Source: Carboxylicivirga mesophila
GTDB lineage: Bacteria > Bacteroidota > Bacteroidia > Bacteroidales > Marinilabiliaceae
Length of the DNA: 64,000 bases
Assembly (NCBI RefSeq): GCF_018271975.1
Contig: NZ_JAGUCN010000005.1
Span: forward strand, 124,001 to 188,000
Direction of reading: 5' to 3'
In this document: piece by piece, positions 42,369-51,210 of the stretch
Layout of the letters: each line of letters begins with the position of its first letter
Position numbering within the stretch: position 1 is the first letter of the stretch
The notes under the pieces: model-generated
Databases searched by the model: none
What the model was told of the DNA's origin: nothing
Seen by the model: only the letters and a program-made list of their open reading frames with translations
Made by a program: the position numbers and the translations under genes

Positions 42369-45173
42369 ATGCAGAAAAAAGCAATTACAGTTAAAGGAGC
42401 CAGAGTTCATAATCTTAAAAATATAGACATAGAAATACCTCGCAACCAGTTCATTGTTATTACAGGAGTTTCTGGTAGCGGTAAGTCGTCTTTGGCATTT
42501 GACACGTTATATGCCGAAGGTCAGAGACGCTATGTTGAAAGCCTAAGCGCCTATGCCCGTCAGTTCCTGGGACGATTGGACAAACCAGATGTTGACTTTA
42601 TTAAAGGCATTCCTCCTGCCATTGCCATCGAGCAAAAAGTAAATACACGTAATCCACGCTCTACTGTTGGAACCAGCACCGAAGTGTATGATTATATCAA
42701 ATTGTTATTTGCGCGCATTGGAAAAACTATATCACCCATAAGTGGTAAGGAAGTAAAAAGGCACTACACCAGTGATGTGGTTAATTTTATTAAACAGCTG
42801 CCCAAAGGCTGTAAATTAGCCATACTTTCCCCGATAGTATCTGCCGATGACAGACAATGTCATGAACATCTCAACATACTGCTTAAGCAAGGCTTTAGCC
42901 GCGTTGAAATAGACAATCAATTTATACGTATCGATGAGCTTCTGACGGAAGAGAAGGAAGCAAAACAAGCATGTAAAGAGATGCTTCTGGTAATCGATCG
43001 CCTATCGGCCAGCGATGATGAAGATACTTTAGGCCGCCTGGCCGACTCCATTCAAACCGCTTTTTATGAAGGTAAAGGCGAATGCCTTGTAAAAGTATAT
43101 GAAGGCAGCACCACAACAGTTCATGAGTTCTCGAATAAATTTGAACTTGACGGAATCGAGTTTGAACTGCCGACAGAACATATGTTTACATTTAATAATC
43201 CGGTAGGTGCTTGTCCCGAGTGCGAAGGATTTGGCAATGTAATTGGTATTGATGAAGATTTGGTGATCCCCAATAAAGGGCTATCCATATTTGAAGATGC
43301 AATAGCCTGCTGGAAAGGTGATAAAATGAAAGAATGGAAAGAGCGACTGATTAGAAGTGCTCACCATTTTAATTTCCCGGTACACAGCCCGTATTTCGAA
43401 TTAAGCCCGGAACAAAGAGAGCTATTATGGACCGGCAACAGGCACTTTAAAGGATTAAATGCCTTCTTCAAACATTTGGAGGAAAAGCAATACAAGATAC
43501 AGTACCGAGTTATGCTTTCGCGATACCGTGGCAAAACCACTTGCCCTGCGTGCAAAGGCACGCGACTGAAAAAAGAAGCAAGCTGGGTGAAAATTGGTGA
43601 TAAAAGTATCCATGAGCTGGTTGTTCTGCCTATAAGCGAGCTACAGAACTTCTTCAAGGTTTTGAGCCTGTCAGAGCATGAATTGGATGTATCAAAACGG
43701 CTGCTTCACGAAATTCGCACCAGATTAAGCTTTTTATGTGATGTTGGTCTTGGTTATTTAACACTGAACCGCCTATCTTCTACACTTTCTGGGGGCGAAA
43801 GTCAACGCATTAACCTGGCTACCAGCCTGGGTAGCAGCCTGGTTGGTTCTTTGTATATACTTGATGAGCCTAGTATTGGGCTTCACTCGCGCGATACAGC
43901 ATTGCTTATCAATGTACTTCGTAACCTGCAGCAGGTTGGCAATACTGTTATTGTGGTGGAGCACGATGAGGATATTATCCGTTCGGCCGATACCATTATT
44001 GATATCGGTCCGCTAGCAGGTCGTTTGGGAGGCGAATTGGTTTTCCAGGGTGATTTCAGACAACTGGAAGCTTCAGACAAAAGCTTAACAACAAAATACC
44101 TTAATGGCACAGAAGCCATAACCATTCCTGATAGCAGACGGTCATTCAATGAAGCTATTAATATTTCTGGCGCCTGCGAAAACAACCTGAAGAACATTAA
44201 CGTCAAGTTTCCACTCAACATAATGACGGTCGTTACAGGTGTATCAGGCAGTGGCAAGTCATCATTGGTTAAGAAAATCCTCTACCCTGCCCTAAAAAAG
44301 CGCTTAGGTGGTTATGCCGATAAAACAGGATCCTTTGACCTTATTGATGGGGCAATTAATAACTTACACGAAGTTGAATTTGTTGACCAAAACCCAATTG
44401 GTAAAAGCTCACGCTCAAATCCGGCAACCTACCTGAAAGCCTATGATGAGATTCGCAAGCTAATGGCCGATCAGCAAGCCTCCATAAACCTAGGCTTAAA
44501 ACCTTCACACTTTTCGTTTAATATAGATGGTGGCCGATGTGAGGAATGCCAGGGTGAAGGCACCATTAAGGTTGAGATGCAATTTATGGCCGATATTGTG
44601 CTACAGTGTGAGAGCTGCAAAGGAAAACGCTTCAAGGATGATATTCTGGAAGTAAAATATAACGGCAAAAATGTGTATGACATACTGGAAATGACCGTTA
44701 ATGAGGCGATTGATTTCTTTGGTGAAAGTAGCAAAAGTACTGAGAAACGCATCATCAAACGCCTCAAACCATTGCAGGATGTTGGACTGGGATATATAAA
44801 ACTAGGTCAGTCGTCCAGTACGCTTAGCGGTGGTGAAAGCCAACGCGTTAAACTGGCCTTTTACCTGGCTAACGAAAGAAGCCAGCCAACTATGTTTATT
44901 TTCGATGAGCCAACAACTGGCTTGCACTTTCATGACATTCGTAAACTACTCGATGCTTTTTCTGCCCTCATCAAAAATGGCCATTCACTAATCATTGTTG
45001 AGCACAACATGGATGTGATTAAATGTGCCGACTGGGTCATTGATTTAGGACCTGAAGGAGGAAATGATGGTGGCTTCCTGGTATACGAGGGAACGCCTGA
45101 CGATTTATTGAAATGTCCAAAATCATACACCGGTAAATATCTTCGACCCTATATAACAACAAAGAGCTCTTAA
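42369..45173 (+). CDS. uvrA: Excinuclease ABC subunit A
   Basis: 934 aa from the ATG at 42369, the usual UvrA length; the in-frame Met 8 codons earlier is too close to the promoter. Two ABC ATPase modules carry Walker A GVSGSGKSS (N- and C-terminal), the signature LSGGESQR twice, and Walker B LYILDEPSIGL and MFIFDEPTTGL. Zinc-finger cysteines are in CPECEGFGN/CPACKGTRL and CEECQGEGT/CESCKGKRF. SLSAYARQFLGRLDKPDVD is the UvrA1 hallmark, so this is the main repair enzyme. It recognises bulky lesions with UvrB for nucleotide excision repair. The stop codon lies inside the terminator hairpin. Confidence 0.97.
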   Translation: MQKKAITVKGARVHNLKNIDIEIPRNQFIVITGVSGSGKSSLAFDTLYAEGQRRYVESLSAYARQFLGRLDKPDVDFIKGIPPAIAIEQKVNTRNPRSTVGTSTEVYDYIKLLFARIGKTISPISGKEVKRHYTSDVVNFIKQLPKGCKLAILSPIVSADDRQCHEHLNILLKQGFSRVEIDNQFIRIDELLTEEKEAKQACKEMLLVIDRLSASDDEDTLGRLADSIQTAFYEGKGECLVKVYEGSTTTVHEFSNKFELDGIEFELPTEHMFTFNNPVGACPECEGFGNVIGIDEDLVIPNKGLSIFEDAIACWKGDKMKEWKERLIRSAHHFNFPVHSPYFELSPEQRELLWTGNRHFKGLNAFFKHLEEKQYKIQYRVMLSRYRGKTTCPACKGTRLKKEASWVKIGDKSIHELVVLPISELQNFFKVLSLSEHELDVSKRLLHEIRTRLSFLCDVGLGYLTLNRLSSTLSGGESQRINLATSLGSSLVGSLYILDEPSIGLHSRDTALLINVLRNLQQVGNTVIVVEHDEDIIRSADTIIDIGPLAGRLGGELVFQGDFRQLEASDKSLTTKYLNGTEAITIPDSRRSFNEAINISGACENNLKNINVKFPLNIMTVVTGVSGSGKSSLVKKILYPALKKRLGGYADKTGSFDLIDGAINNLHEVEFVDQNPIGKSSRSNPATYLKAYDEIRKLMADQQASINLGLKPSHFSFNIDGGRCEECQGEGTIKVEMQFMADIVLQCESCKGKRFKDDILEVKYNGKNVYDILEMTVNEAIDFFGESSKSTEKRIIKRLKPLQDVGLGYIKLGQSSSTLSGGESQRVKLAFYLANERSQPTMFIFDEPTTGLHFHDIRKLLDAFSALIKNGHSLIIVEHNMDVIKCADWVIDLGPEGGNDGGFLVYEGTPDDLLKCPKSYTGKYLRPYITTKSS

Positions 45174-45186
45174 AAGAGCTCTTTGC
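45161..45186. terminator. Terminator overlapping the uvrA stop codon
   Basis: AAAGAGCTCTT (45161-45171) pairs perfectly with AAGAGCTCTTT (45174-45184). The uvrA TAA is at 45171-45173. The hairpin can serve uvrA and the convergent 147-aa gene. Confidence 0.75.
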
Positions 45187-45205
45187 ATTTTATGTATTAG
45201 GTCAC

Positions 45206-45649
45206 TTATTTCTTTTTCTTCTTTCCAGGTTCTAATCCAAACAACACCGACACACAGCCATTAATTAAGTCATCTGCTCCGGTGCTTTTTTCCAACACAT
45301 TCAATTCAACAATCAGCATCTGCGTTGATTCGACTTTAAAGTCCCACACCAAACGATAATCGTATTTGATGTTATCAAACAGCACATTTCCTTCTTTATC
45401 TAAAATACGAAAATGAATATCGGGCAACTGCTCAACTTTGGCAATGGCCACCCGGTATTTCTGTCCGCTAAAAAATGTCTTATACAATTCCGCCTTTTCT
45501 CCTTCTTCGAGTATGGTTGCATTGTAATTACCATCATGAATATATTCACCCAGGTAATCCTTACCAACACTTTTAGCAAAATTGATACACTGACTGTTGA
45601 CATTAAGCACGCCAAGAAACAGGCTAATCAGTATGATTGATAAACGCAT
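45206..45649 (-). CDS. Small secreted protein, family member 1 (TFFSG/WDFK)
   Basis: 147 aa. Signal peptide 1-19 (SQC cleavage region), then a compact beta-rich domain with KTFFSGQKYRVAIA, FRILDKEGNVLFDN, WDFKVEST and IVELNVLEKS, and a polylysine tail. It is a paralogue of the 145-aa protein at 62734-63171: the motifs TFFSG, YRV, DKE(G/R)N(V/L)LF, WDFK and IVE occur in the same order and spacing. The stop of the 309-aa lipoprotein gene lies 19 nt upstream, so they form one unit. I do not recognise the family. Confidence 0.75.
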   Translation of the reverse strand: MRLSIILISLFLGVLNVNSQCINFAKSVGKDYLGEYIHDGNYNATILEEGEKAELYKTFFSGQKYRVAIAKVEQLPDIHFRILDKEGNVLFDNIKYDYRLVWDFKVESTQMLIVELNVLEKSTGADDLINGCVSVLFGLEPGKKKKK

Positions 45650-45668
45650 ATTTTCTTGTCAAAATCGA

Positions 45669-46598
45669 TTAAGAAACAAATTCAGTTCTGATCTCCTCAA
45701 CCTTCTTCATCAGCTCTTCAAATACGATAGGAGAAATTACGGCTTCAGACTCAGCTTTGATAGTTGTCACTCGTGATTCAGCATCTGTCTCTGCTTCTAT
45801 CTTCGAGGTATTGCTAATCTCAACCTTTTCAAATATCTCATTCAATTCAGATATACGCTCCAATAAATACTGTACATCTTCATTATCCTGATACTCTTCT
45901 AATAAATTAATAACTGTATAAAGACTTAACTTTTGATATACAATACGATCGATTAATCGCTTATTATTCTCAACAGAACCATTGGTCAATCGAGTTGCCA
46001 GATATAGACCTTCTACCCATCCTCCAACAAGAACCATTACCGCAATGGCGGGACGATCGTTTTCGGTAAGATAAGCGTTTGATGACATAAATGTTTCAGA
46101 GATGATATCCAGCATCACATCTCTGTTATCTATATTAGCTTCAAGCTTTTTTAGAGTTTCCTCATCAATGGCATCCATTATGCCTAAACCATCTGCCAGT
46201 CTTTTGGCGTTGGCCATGTATTTGATAGAGCTTTGAGTTTGGTCAAATAAGCTGGTGTAACTCAAATCAGCCGAATAAATACCCAGGTTAAGTGCCATTT
46301 GACGATTAGTAGAGTATTTATCGATATTAGATAGTGGATTCAAAAGTTCTTCGCTGTAAGTGGCACCTGCTCGCTTAATCAACATGGCCGTTTCAAGAGG
46401 TGAAGGCAATGAGTAAAAAATAAGTTTTGATTTCTTAAAATCATCTACCAGTTTTCCGTCAACATTAACAGACTCTACAATCTGCTGTTCTTCTGACTTT
46501 TGCTTCTTCTGCCCCGAATTACAAGACGAAAAAACAAGAACTCCTCCTATCGCAAGTGATAAAAAGTAAATGGTAGCTTTGGTCATTATACGTTTCAT
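45669..46598 (-). CDS. Conserved-type lipoprotein of unknown function
   Basis: 309 aa. The signal ends in a lipobox with Cys26 (LVFSSC). The mature part is almost entirely helical, with repeated amphipathic helices and a charged C-terminal coiled coil rich in Glu and Lys (residues about 235-309). There is no enzyme motif. It directly precedes the small secreted protein gene (19-nt gap), so the two products probably act together, perhaps as a periplasmic or outer-membrane complex. I recall no named family. The start could also be Met5, which would shorten the signal by 4 residues. Confidence 0.75.
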   Translation of the reverse strand: MKRIMTKATIYFLSLAIGGVLVFSSCNSGQKKQKSEEQQIVESVNVDGKLVDDFKKSKLIFYSLPSPLETAMLIKRAGATYSEELLNPLSNIDKYSTNRQMALNLGIYSADLSYTSLFDQTQSSIKYMANAKRLADGLGIMDAIDEETLKKLEANIDNRDVMLDIISETFMSSNAYLTENDRPAIAVMVLVGGWVEGLYLATRLTNGSVENNKRLIDRIVYQKLSLYTVINLLEEYQDNEDVQYLLERISELNEIFEKVEISNTSKIEAETDAESRVTTIKAESEAVISPIVFEELMKKVEEIRTEFVS

Positions 46599-46785
46599 AA
46601 TGAATGAATATTTGAACTTCTGGTTATTTTAATTTCAACGTTTCGTTTTTGAAAATTAGTATAAAAATATTAAATAAAACGAATTAGGCCGGCATTTTAG
46701 CATTATAAATATTAGCCACAGCTATATAACAATTAATTATTGCTAAAAGTTTGCTGAGCCGCCCTACTAACACACAGTCACTTAT

Positions 46786-46821
46786 AAAAAAGTCCGGCTT
46801 ATTAAAGCCGGACTTTTTTTT
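46786..46821 (-). terminator. Terminator of the DHOD-like gene
   Basis: AAGTCCGGCTT pairs with AAGCCGGACTT around a 4-nt ATTA loop (46790-46815), with A and T runs on both sides. It begins about 25 nt after the stop. Confidence 0.88.
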
Positions 46822-46845
46822 CAATATCTAAAATTATCAAAATTT

Positions 46846-47832
46846 CTATTCGTATGATGAGAAATACTTCATAAACTGAGCCCGCTCATACAAAGCTGGA
46901 TTCTCAATCTTACTGTAGCTCATCAAACCTCTGAATTCATCGATCGTGTTGTACTCCTTCTCTTCCATCCACTGATTTAATGTGTCAAGCATTTCAGTGA
47001 TTACTTTAGGACCATGCTTATACACTGCAGAACATGTCTGTACACTGGTTGCTCCGGCAAGCAATTGCTTAACCACAGCTGCTCCATCATGAACACCTGT
47101 TGAAGCTGAAATATCTATATTATGCACCTTATCTGATGTAATGGCTACCCAACGCAATGTGCGTCTCATATCAGCCGGAGAACTAAGCACCTCAGCTGAG
47201 GTTAGAGCCATTTTGTTGATATCAATATCAGGCTCATAGAAACGATTAAACAGTATAACCCCCTTAGCTCCTGAAACAGACAGGCGATTGACCACTTTAA
47301 CCAAATTAGAGAAATAGAGGCCTAATTTTACTGAAACAGGCATCTTCACCACCTTACTCACGTTGGTCACCACATCGACATAAAGCTGTTCATAAGCTTC
47401 CGGATCGCTATTTTTATCAGTATTTAATACAAACACATTCAGTTCTAGCGCGTCTGCCCCAGCAGCCTCTATTTGTTGCGCAAAATCCACCCATTCATCC
47501 GATGAGAAGCAATTGATACTGGCTATAACAGGAATATCGTATTGCTTTTTGGTTTCACTAATTAACTTTAGGTAATCGGCAACAGAGTTGTCCCGCGTAT
47601 ATCCTTTTACATAATCAGCCGCCTCAGGATAATCAAATCCTTCGCCTTTGTAGATAATGTTGTTTATTTCGTGATTAATCTGCTCTTCAAAAAGCGATTT
47701 TAACACCACAGCACCGGCACCGGCTTCCACAAGTTTACCAATTTTATCTACACTATTGGTTAAACCTGAACTACTAACGACAATCGGATTCTTCAGTGTT
47801 AATCCAAGGTATTTAGTTTCTAAATTTGCCAT
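46846..47832 (-). CDS. Dihydroorotate dehydrogenase-like flavoprotein
   Basis: 328 aa. A TIM barrel of the DHOD family: LGLTLKNPIVVSSSGLT, GAGAVVLKSLFEEQI, PVIASINCFS and VKLGLYFSNL. True class 1 dihydroorotate dehydrogenases carry a catalytic Cys or Ser in an ELNxSCPN loop; the corresponding place here reads ELNVFVLNTDK with no such residue. It is therefore likely to bind FMN but to act on another substrate, as in the group annotated 'dihydroorotate dehydrogenase-like'. A -7 element TATATTTG lies upstream (minus strand, 47869-47876). It stands alone, bounded by a strong terminator. Confidence 0.82.
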   Translation of the reverse strand: MANLETKYLGLTLKNPIVVSSSGLTNSVDKIGKLVEAGAGAVVLKSLFEEQINHEINNIIYKGEGFDYPEAADYVKGYTRDNSVADYLKLISETKKQYDIPVIASINCFSSDEWVDFAQQIEAAGADALELNVFVLNTDKNSDPEAYEQLYVDVVTNVSKVVKMPVSVKLGLYFSNLVKVVNRLSVSGAKGVILFNRFYEPDIDINKMALTSAEVLSSPADMRRTLRWVAITSDKVHNIDISASTGVHDGAAVVKQLLAGATSVQTCSAVYKHGPKVITEMLDTLNQWMEEKEYNTIDEFRGLMSYSKIENPALYERAQFMKYFSSYE

Positions 47833-47868
47833 TGGGGTTATTATTTTTTATACAAGTCTTGATTAAAG

Positions 47869-47876
47869 CAAATATA
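47869..47876 (-). promoter_or_regulatory. -7 element of the DHOD-like gene
   Basis: CAAATATA on the plus strand is TATATTTG on the minus strand, 37 nt before the ATG. No clear -33 box was found. Confidence 0.4.
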
Positions 47877-47944
47877 AACAAAAGTCCACCACCTGAAAGC
47901 TTCAGTGATAAATTATTGTTGATGACAGCTAATATAGAATGGTT

Positions 47945-48616
47945 TTAATGATAATTGCGGGCACCAAAAATGGAACTGCCCACTCGTACCATTGTACTGC
48001 CTTCTTCAATAGCAATAAGGTAATCACCCGACATACCCATACTTATCTCTTTGAAATCCTCACTCTTAGAAAATATTGAATTTTTCAATCTGTTATATAA
48101 TTCCTTCAATGAATGAAACTCCTTTTTTATCTGTTGTTCATCATCTGTATAAGTAGCCATTCCCATTACGCCACGAATTTCTACATGACTTAATTCTTCT
48201 AACAACTCTTTACTAAGTAAGCTCATTAGTTCATCTTCCGAAAAACCAAACTTACTTTCCTCTTCGGCAATATGCACCTGCAACAAACAAGGAATTTTAC
48301 GACTATTCTTCTTTCCTTCCTTATTAATTGTTCGGAGTAACTTTTCGGTATCAACCCCATGTATAAGGCTTACAAATGGCGCAATATATTTCACCTTATT
48401 ACTCTGCAGGTGTCCAATCATATGCCACTCAATATCTTTAGGAAGCGTTTCAAATTTTGTGGTTAATTCCTGCACCTTATTTTCGCCAAAGACTCTTTGT
48501 CCGGCTTCATAGGCCTCCATGACATCTTCATTGGGTTTTGTTTTAGATACAGCTACTAATAAAGCTCTGTTTTTTATTTGCTGCTTAACGGCAAGTAGAT
48601 TATCCTGAATTGACAT
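47945..48616 (-). CDS. yggS: YggS-family PLP homeostasis protein
   Basis: 223 aa. A single TIM-barrel alanine-racemase-like N-domain: LLVAVSKTKPNE with the PLP-binding Lys (K25), GENKVQEL, HMIGHLQSNKVKYI and the C-terminal SMGMSGDYLIAIEEGSTMVRVGSSIFG. It binds pyridoxal phosphate without classical enzyme activity and keeps PLP and amino-acid pools in balance. The gene has its own near-perfect promoter. It follows the serine cluster, several of whose enzymes are PLP-dependent. Confidence 0.96.
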   Translation of the reverse strand: MSIQDNLLAVKQQIKNRALLVAVSKTKPNEDVMEAYEAGQRVFGENKVQELTTKFETLPKDIEWHMIGHLQSNKVKYIAPFVSLIHGVDTEKLLRTINKEGKKNSRKIPCLLQVHIAEEESKFGFSEDELMSLLSKELLEELSHVEIRGVMGMATYTDDEQQIKKEFHSLKELYNRLKNSIFSKSEDFKEISMGMSGDYLIAIEEGSTMVRVGSSIFGARNYH

Positions 48617-48635
48617 GTTCTGTTTTTTAGAAGTA

Positions 48636-48666
48636 CAAATGTACAGACTTAGGTGATTAGTACAAA
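48636..48666 (-). promoter_or_regulatory. yggS promoter (TTTG-N19-TACATTTG)
   Basis: On the minus strand TTTG (48663-48666) and TACATTTG (48636-48643) match the consensus exactly with 19-bp spacing. The start lies 20 nt further, giving a short leader. The -33 box overlaps the A/T tract of the DUF1015 terminator. Confidence 0.7.
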
Positions 48667-48668
48667 AA

Positions 48669-48691
48669 AGCCTCCCTGCTAAAGGAGGCTT
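48669..48691 (-). terminator. Terminator of the DUF1015 gene
   Basis: AAGCCTCC (48669-48676) pairs with GGAGGCTT (48684-48691), followed on the minus strand by TTTT, 39 nt after the stop. Confidence 0.8.
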
Positions 48692-48729
48692 AAAACGGAT
48701 ATTTAGTTAGTCTGTATTTTTGGTAAAGA

Positions 48730-49986
48730 CTATTTAGATTCTAATTTATGAATAACCAGACCAGAACGCAACTTTGGCTCGAACCAAGTTGTTTTTGGAG
48801 GCATGATATTACCAGTATCTGCAATATCAATCAATTGCTGCATTGAAACAGGATACAAAGCAAATGCTACTTTCATATCACCTGAATCCACACGTTTCTT
48901 CAATTCACCCAAACCACGGATGCCACCAACGAAATCGATGCGGGTCGAACGGCGTAAATCTTCAATACCTAACATGTTATCCAAAACATGATTAGACAGA
49001 ATCGTTACATCTAATACCCCAATTGGATCGTTATCGTTATAAGTGCCTTCTTTCGCATTTAGTTTGTACCACTTACCCTCAAGGTACATGCTGAACTCGT
49101 GCAATTGAGCCGGACGATACTCTTCCTCTCCCATGCACTCAACCACAAACACTTCCTCAAGCTTACTCAGCAACTCTTCAGGTGTCAAACCATTTAAATC
49201 TTTCACTACTCGGTTGTAGTCAATAATTTTCAACTGGTTATCAGGGAAATGTACAGCCATGAAGAAGTTATATGATTCTTCGCCTGTATGATTTGGGTTC
49301 TGACCTTTTTTCTCTTCGCCAATACGAGCACCAGCAGCAGTACGGTGGTGACCATCGGCAACATAAGTTGCAGGCACTTTCGTTTCAAATAATTCTTCCA
49401 AACGCTTATTGGTTTCTGCATCGTTGATGGCCCAAAGGTGGTGCCCAAAACCATCTTCAGCTGTAAAATCATAGTCTGCAGCCTGATTTTTCACGATATT
49501 CTCTACAACAGCGTCAATCTCAGGAACTGCCTTATATGAGAAGAATACTGGTTCAATATTAGCATCCAGGTAACGCGTCAGAATCATACGATCTTCCTCT
49601 TTATCCGGACGAGTTAACTCATGCTTTTTGATGATGCCGTTAGCATAATCTTCACATGCAGCAGCACCCACAATACCGTACTGAGTGCGTCCATCCATTG
49701 TTTGCGCATAGATGTAGTACTTGGCCTCCTCATCCTGCACTAACCAGCCTTTTTCCTGGAAAGCTTTGAAGTTAGATACTGATTTTTCATAAACTTCTTC
49801 AGAATGGATGTCTGTTCCGGCAGGACAATCAATCTCTGCGCGTGTAATATGTAGTAACGAACAATCTTTTCCTTCAGCCATTTGAGCTGCTTCCTGGCTG
49901 TTCATCACGTCGTATGGTAAACAGGCTAAGTCTTGCGAAATATTCTGCGGAGGTCTTAAGCCTTTGAATGGTTTAATAATTGCCAT
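48730..49986 (-). CDS. DUF1015-family protein of the serine cluster
   Basis: 418 aa, cytosolic. DUF1015 landmarks include IKPFKGLRP at the N-terminus, LPYDVMNSQEA, YIYAQTMDGRTQYGIVGAAACEDY, the conserved YVADGHHRTAAGARIGEE and a C-terminal DFVGGIRGLGELKKRVDSGDMKVAFALYPVSM. The histidine-rich ADGHHR block looks like an active or metal site, but no reaction is established to my knowledge. In many Bacteroidota it follows serC and serA, as here, which suggests a role in serine or phosphoserine metabolism. It has its own -7 element upstream at 50062-50069. Confidence 0.9.
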   Translation of the reverse strand: MAIIKPFKGLRPPQNISQDLACLPYDVMNSQEAAQMAEGKDCSLLHITRAEIDCPAGTDIHSEEVYEKSVSNFKAFQEKGWLVQDEEAKYYIYAQTMDGRTQYGIVGAAACEDYANGIIKKHELTRPDKEEDRMILTRYLDANIEPVFFSYKAVPEIDAVVENIVKNQAADYDFTAEDGFGHHLWAINDAETNKRLEELFETKVPATYVADGHHRTAAGARIGEEKKGQNPNHTGEESYNFFMAVHFPDNQLKIIDYNRVVKDLNGLTPEELLSKLEEVFVVECMGEEEYRPAQLHEFSMYLEGKWYKLNAKEGTYNDNDPIGVLDVTILSNHVLDNMLGIEDLRRSTRIDFVGGIRGLGELKKRVDSGDMKVAFALYPVSMQQLIDIADTGNIMPPKTTWFEPKLRSGLVIHKLESK

Positions 49987-50061
49987 TTCTTAATATTTAG
50001 TTAGTTTTTAGTATATAACTGATTAAAATCAAGCAACTACATTGGGGCAATTGCTCTGATA

Positions 50062-50069
50062 CAAATGTA
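50062..50069 (-). promoter_or_regulatory. -7 element of the DUF1015 gene
   Basis: CAAATGTA on the plus strand is TACATTTG on the minus strand, 76 nt before the ATG; the same octamer is used by yggS and gcvT. No clear -33 box. Confidence 0.45.
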
Positions 50070-50152
50070 GGTAATCAGTCATAAGTGATTAGGTGACTTT
50101 CGTCAACTTTAAAGGTGATTTTAGCTGTTATGTAACACCCTTTACAGATCAA

Positions 50153-50183
50153 TAAGCGCCACCCTGTAAACAGAGCAGCGCTT
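50153..50183 (-). terminator. Hairpin after serA
   Basis: AAGCGC (50153-50158) pairs with GCGCTT (50178-50183) with partly paired inner bases; it begins 24 nt after the serA stop. There is no strong U tract. Confidence 0.5.
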
Positions 50184-50206
50184 AATATTATTCCTATATA
50201 AGTTAA

Positions 50207-51130
50207 TTACTTATTTACACGGAAAGTTTCGTCACCATTTTCGAAGAAACCGATGATTTGTTTGGCAGCAGCCACCCCTGCATTGATATTGGCTTCGGCA
50301 GTTTGAGCCCCCATCTTTTTAGGTGTAAAAAAGAAACGTCCTTCGAAGTTTGCTTCAAAATCAGCCTTGCAATCAGGTGCAATATCTGAAATATAAGCAA
50401 AATCAGGACGATCAGCCATCAGCTTCAGCAATTCTTCTTCGTGAATTACTTCTTTACGGGCTGTATTTACTAAAGCACCGCCTTTGGGCATCTTATTCAA
50501 TAAGTCGTAATTGATTGACTGTTTCGTTTTATCATTAGCAGGAATATGCAACGATACATAGTCACAAGTTGAGTACAACTCTTCAACTGTATCAACAGGC
50601 TTAATACCTGCTGCTTCAATTTTTTCCTTAGCTACAAAAGGATCGAATGCATAAATTTCCATACCAAATCCTTTGGCAATCTCAGCTACATAATGACCAA
50701 CATTACCGTATGCATGAATACCTATTTTCTTACCTCTTAGCTCAGTACCTGCAGTACCGTTGTAACCATTGCGCGCCATAAACACCATCATACCCAAAAC
50801 TAACTCAGCAACAGCATTAGAGTTTTGCCCTGGAGTATTCATAGCTACAATACCTTTTTCGGTACATGCTTCCAGATCCAGGTTATCGTAACCGGCACCT
50901 GCACGTACAACAATTTTTAATTCAGAAGCAGCTTCAATTACTTCGCGGGTCACCTTATCAGAGCGTACGATTAAGGCATGTGCATCTTTTACAGCGTCCA
51001 GCAATTGAGCCTTGTCGGTGTATTTTTCAAGCAGTGCCAATTCATAGCCAGCTTCTTTAACAACAGGTGCAATCTGGTCAATGGCTGCTTTAGCAAATGG
51101 TTTTTCAGTTGCTACTAATATTTTTTTCAT
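50207..51130 (-). CDS. serA: D-3-phosphoglycerate dehydrogenase, short form with unusual active site
   Basis: 307 aa, without the C-terminal ACT domain of long SerA. The NAD-binding core has LRGKKIGIHAYGNVGHYVAE and the substrate side has VRAGAGYDNLDL and NTARKEVI (R225). The family's catalytic His normally sits in a TPHxG(G/A) motif; here the codons read TPKKMGAQT, with Lys271 in its place, and the usual DVF..E region reads DIAPDCKADFE. It lies in the serC-serA-DUF1015 cluster, so it very probably oxidises 3-phosphoglycerate to phosphohydroxypyruvate. Variant chemistry at the active site should be considered. Confidence 0.93.
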   Translation of the reverse strand: MKKILVATEKPFAKAAIDQIAPVVKEAGYELALLEKYTDKAQLLDAVKDAHALIVRSDKVTREVIEAASELKIVVRAGAGYDNLDLEACTEKGIVAMNTPGQNSNAVAELVLGMMVFMARNGYNGTAGTELRGKKIGIHAYGNVGHYVAEIAKGFGMEIYAFDPFVAKEKIEAAGIKPVDTVEELYSTCDYVSLHIPANDKTKQSINYDLLNKMPKGGALVNTARKEVIHEEELLKLMADRPDFAYISDIAPDCKADFEANFEGRFFFTPKKMGAQTAEANINAGVAAAKQIIGFFENGDETFRVNK

Positions 51131-51165
51131 CTCTGCTTAGTATTATATAAGTGTGGTGATAAAAA

Positions 51166-51188
51166 GTAAGCCCCACAGCGGGGCTTAC
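51166..51188 (-). terminator. Intercistronic terminator-like hairpin between serC and serA
   Basis: GTAAGCCCC (51166-51174) pairs perfectly with GGGGCTTAC (51180-51188) around ACAGC. On the minus strand it is followed by TTTTTATC, so it has the form of an intrinsic terminator placed 23 nt after serC and 36 nt before serA. Confidence 0.75.
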
Positions 51189-51210
51189 CAACTGTCTTTA
51201 TGTATTTTGC

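Noticed and set aside
42369-45173. Possibility of a UvrA2-type (resistance) protein
   Set aside because: It keeps the SLSAYARQFLG block and the normal UvrA1 length with the full UvrB-binding region, so it is the standard repair enzyme.
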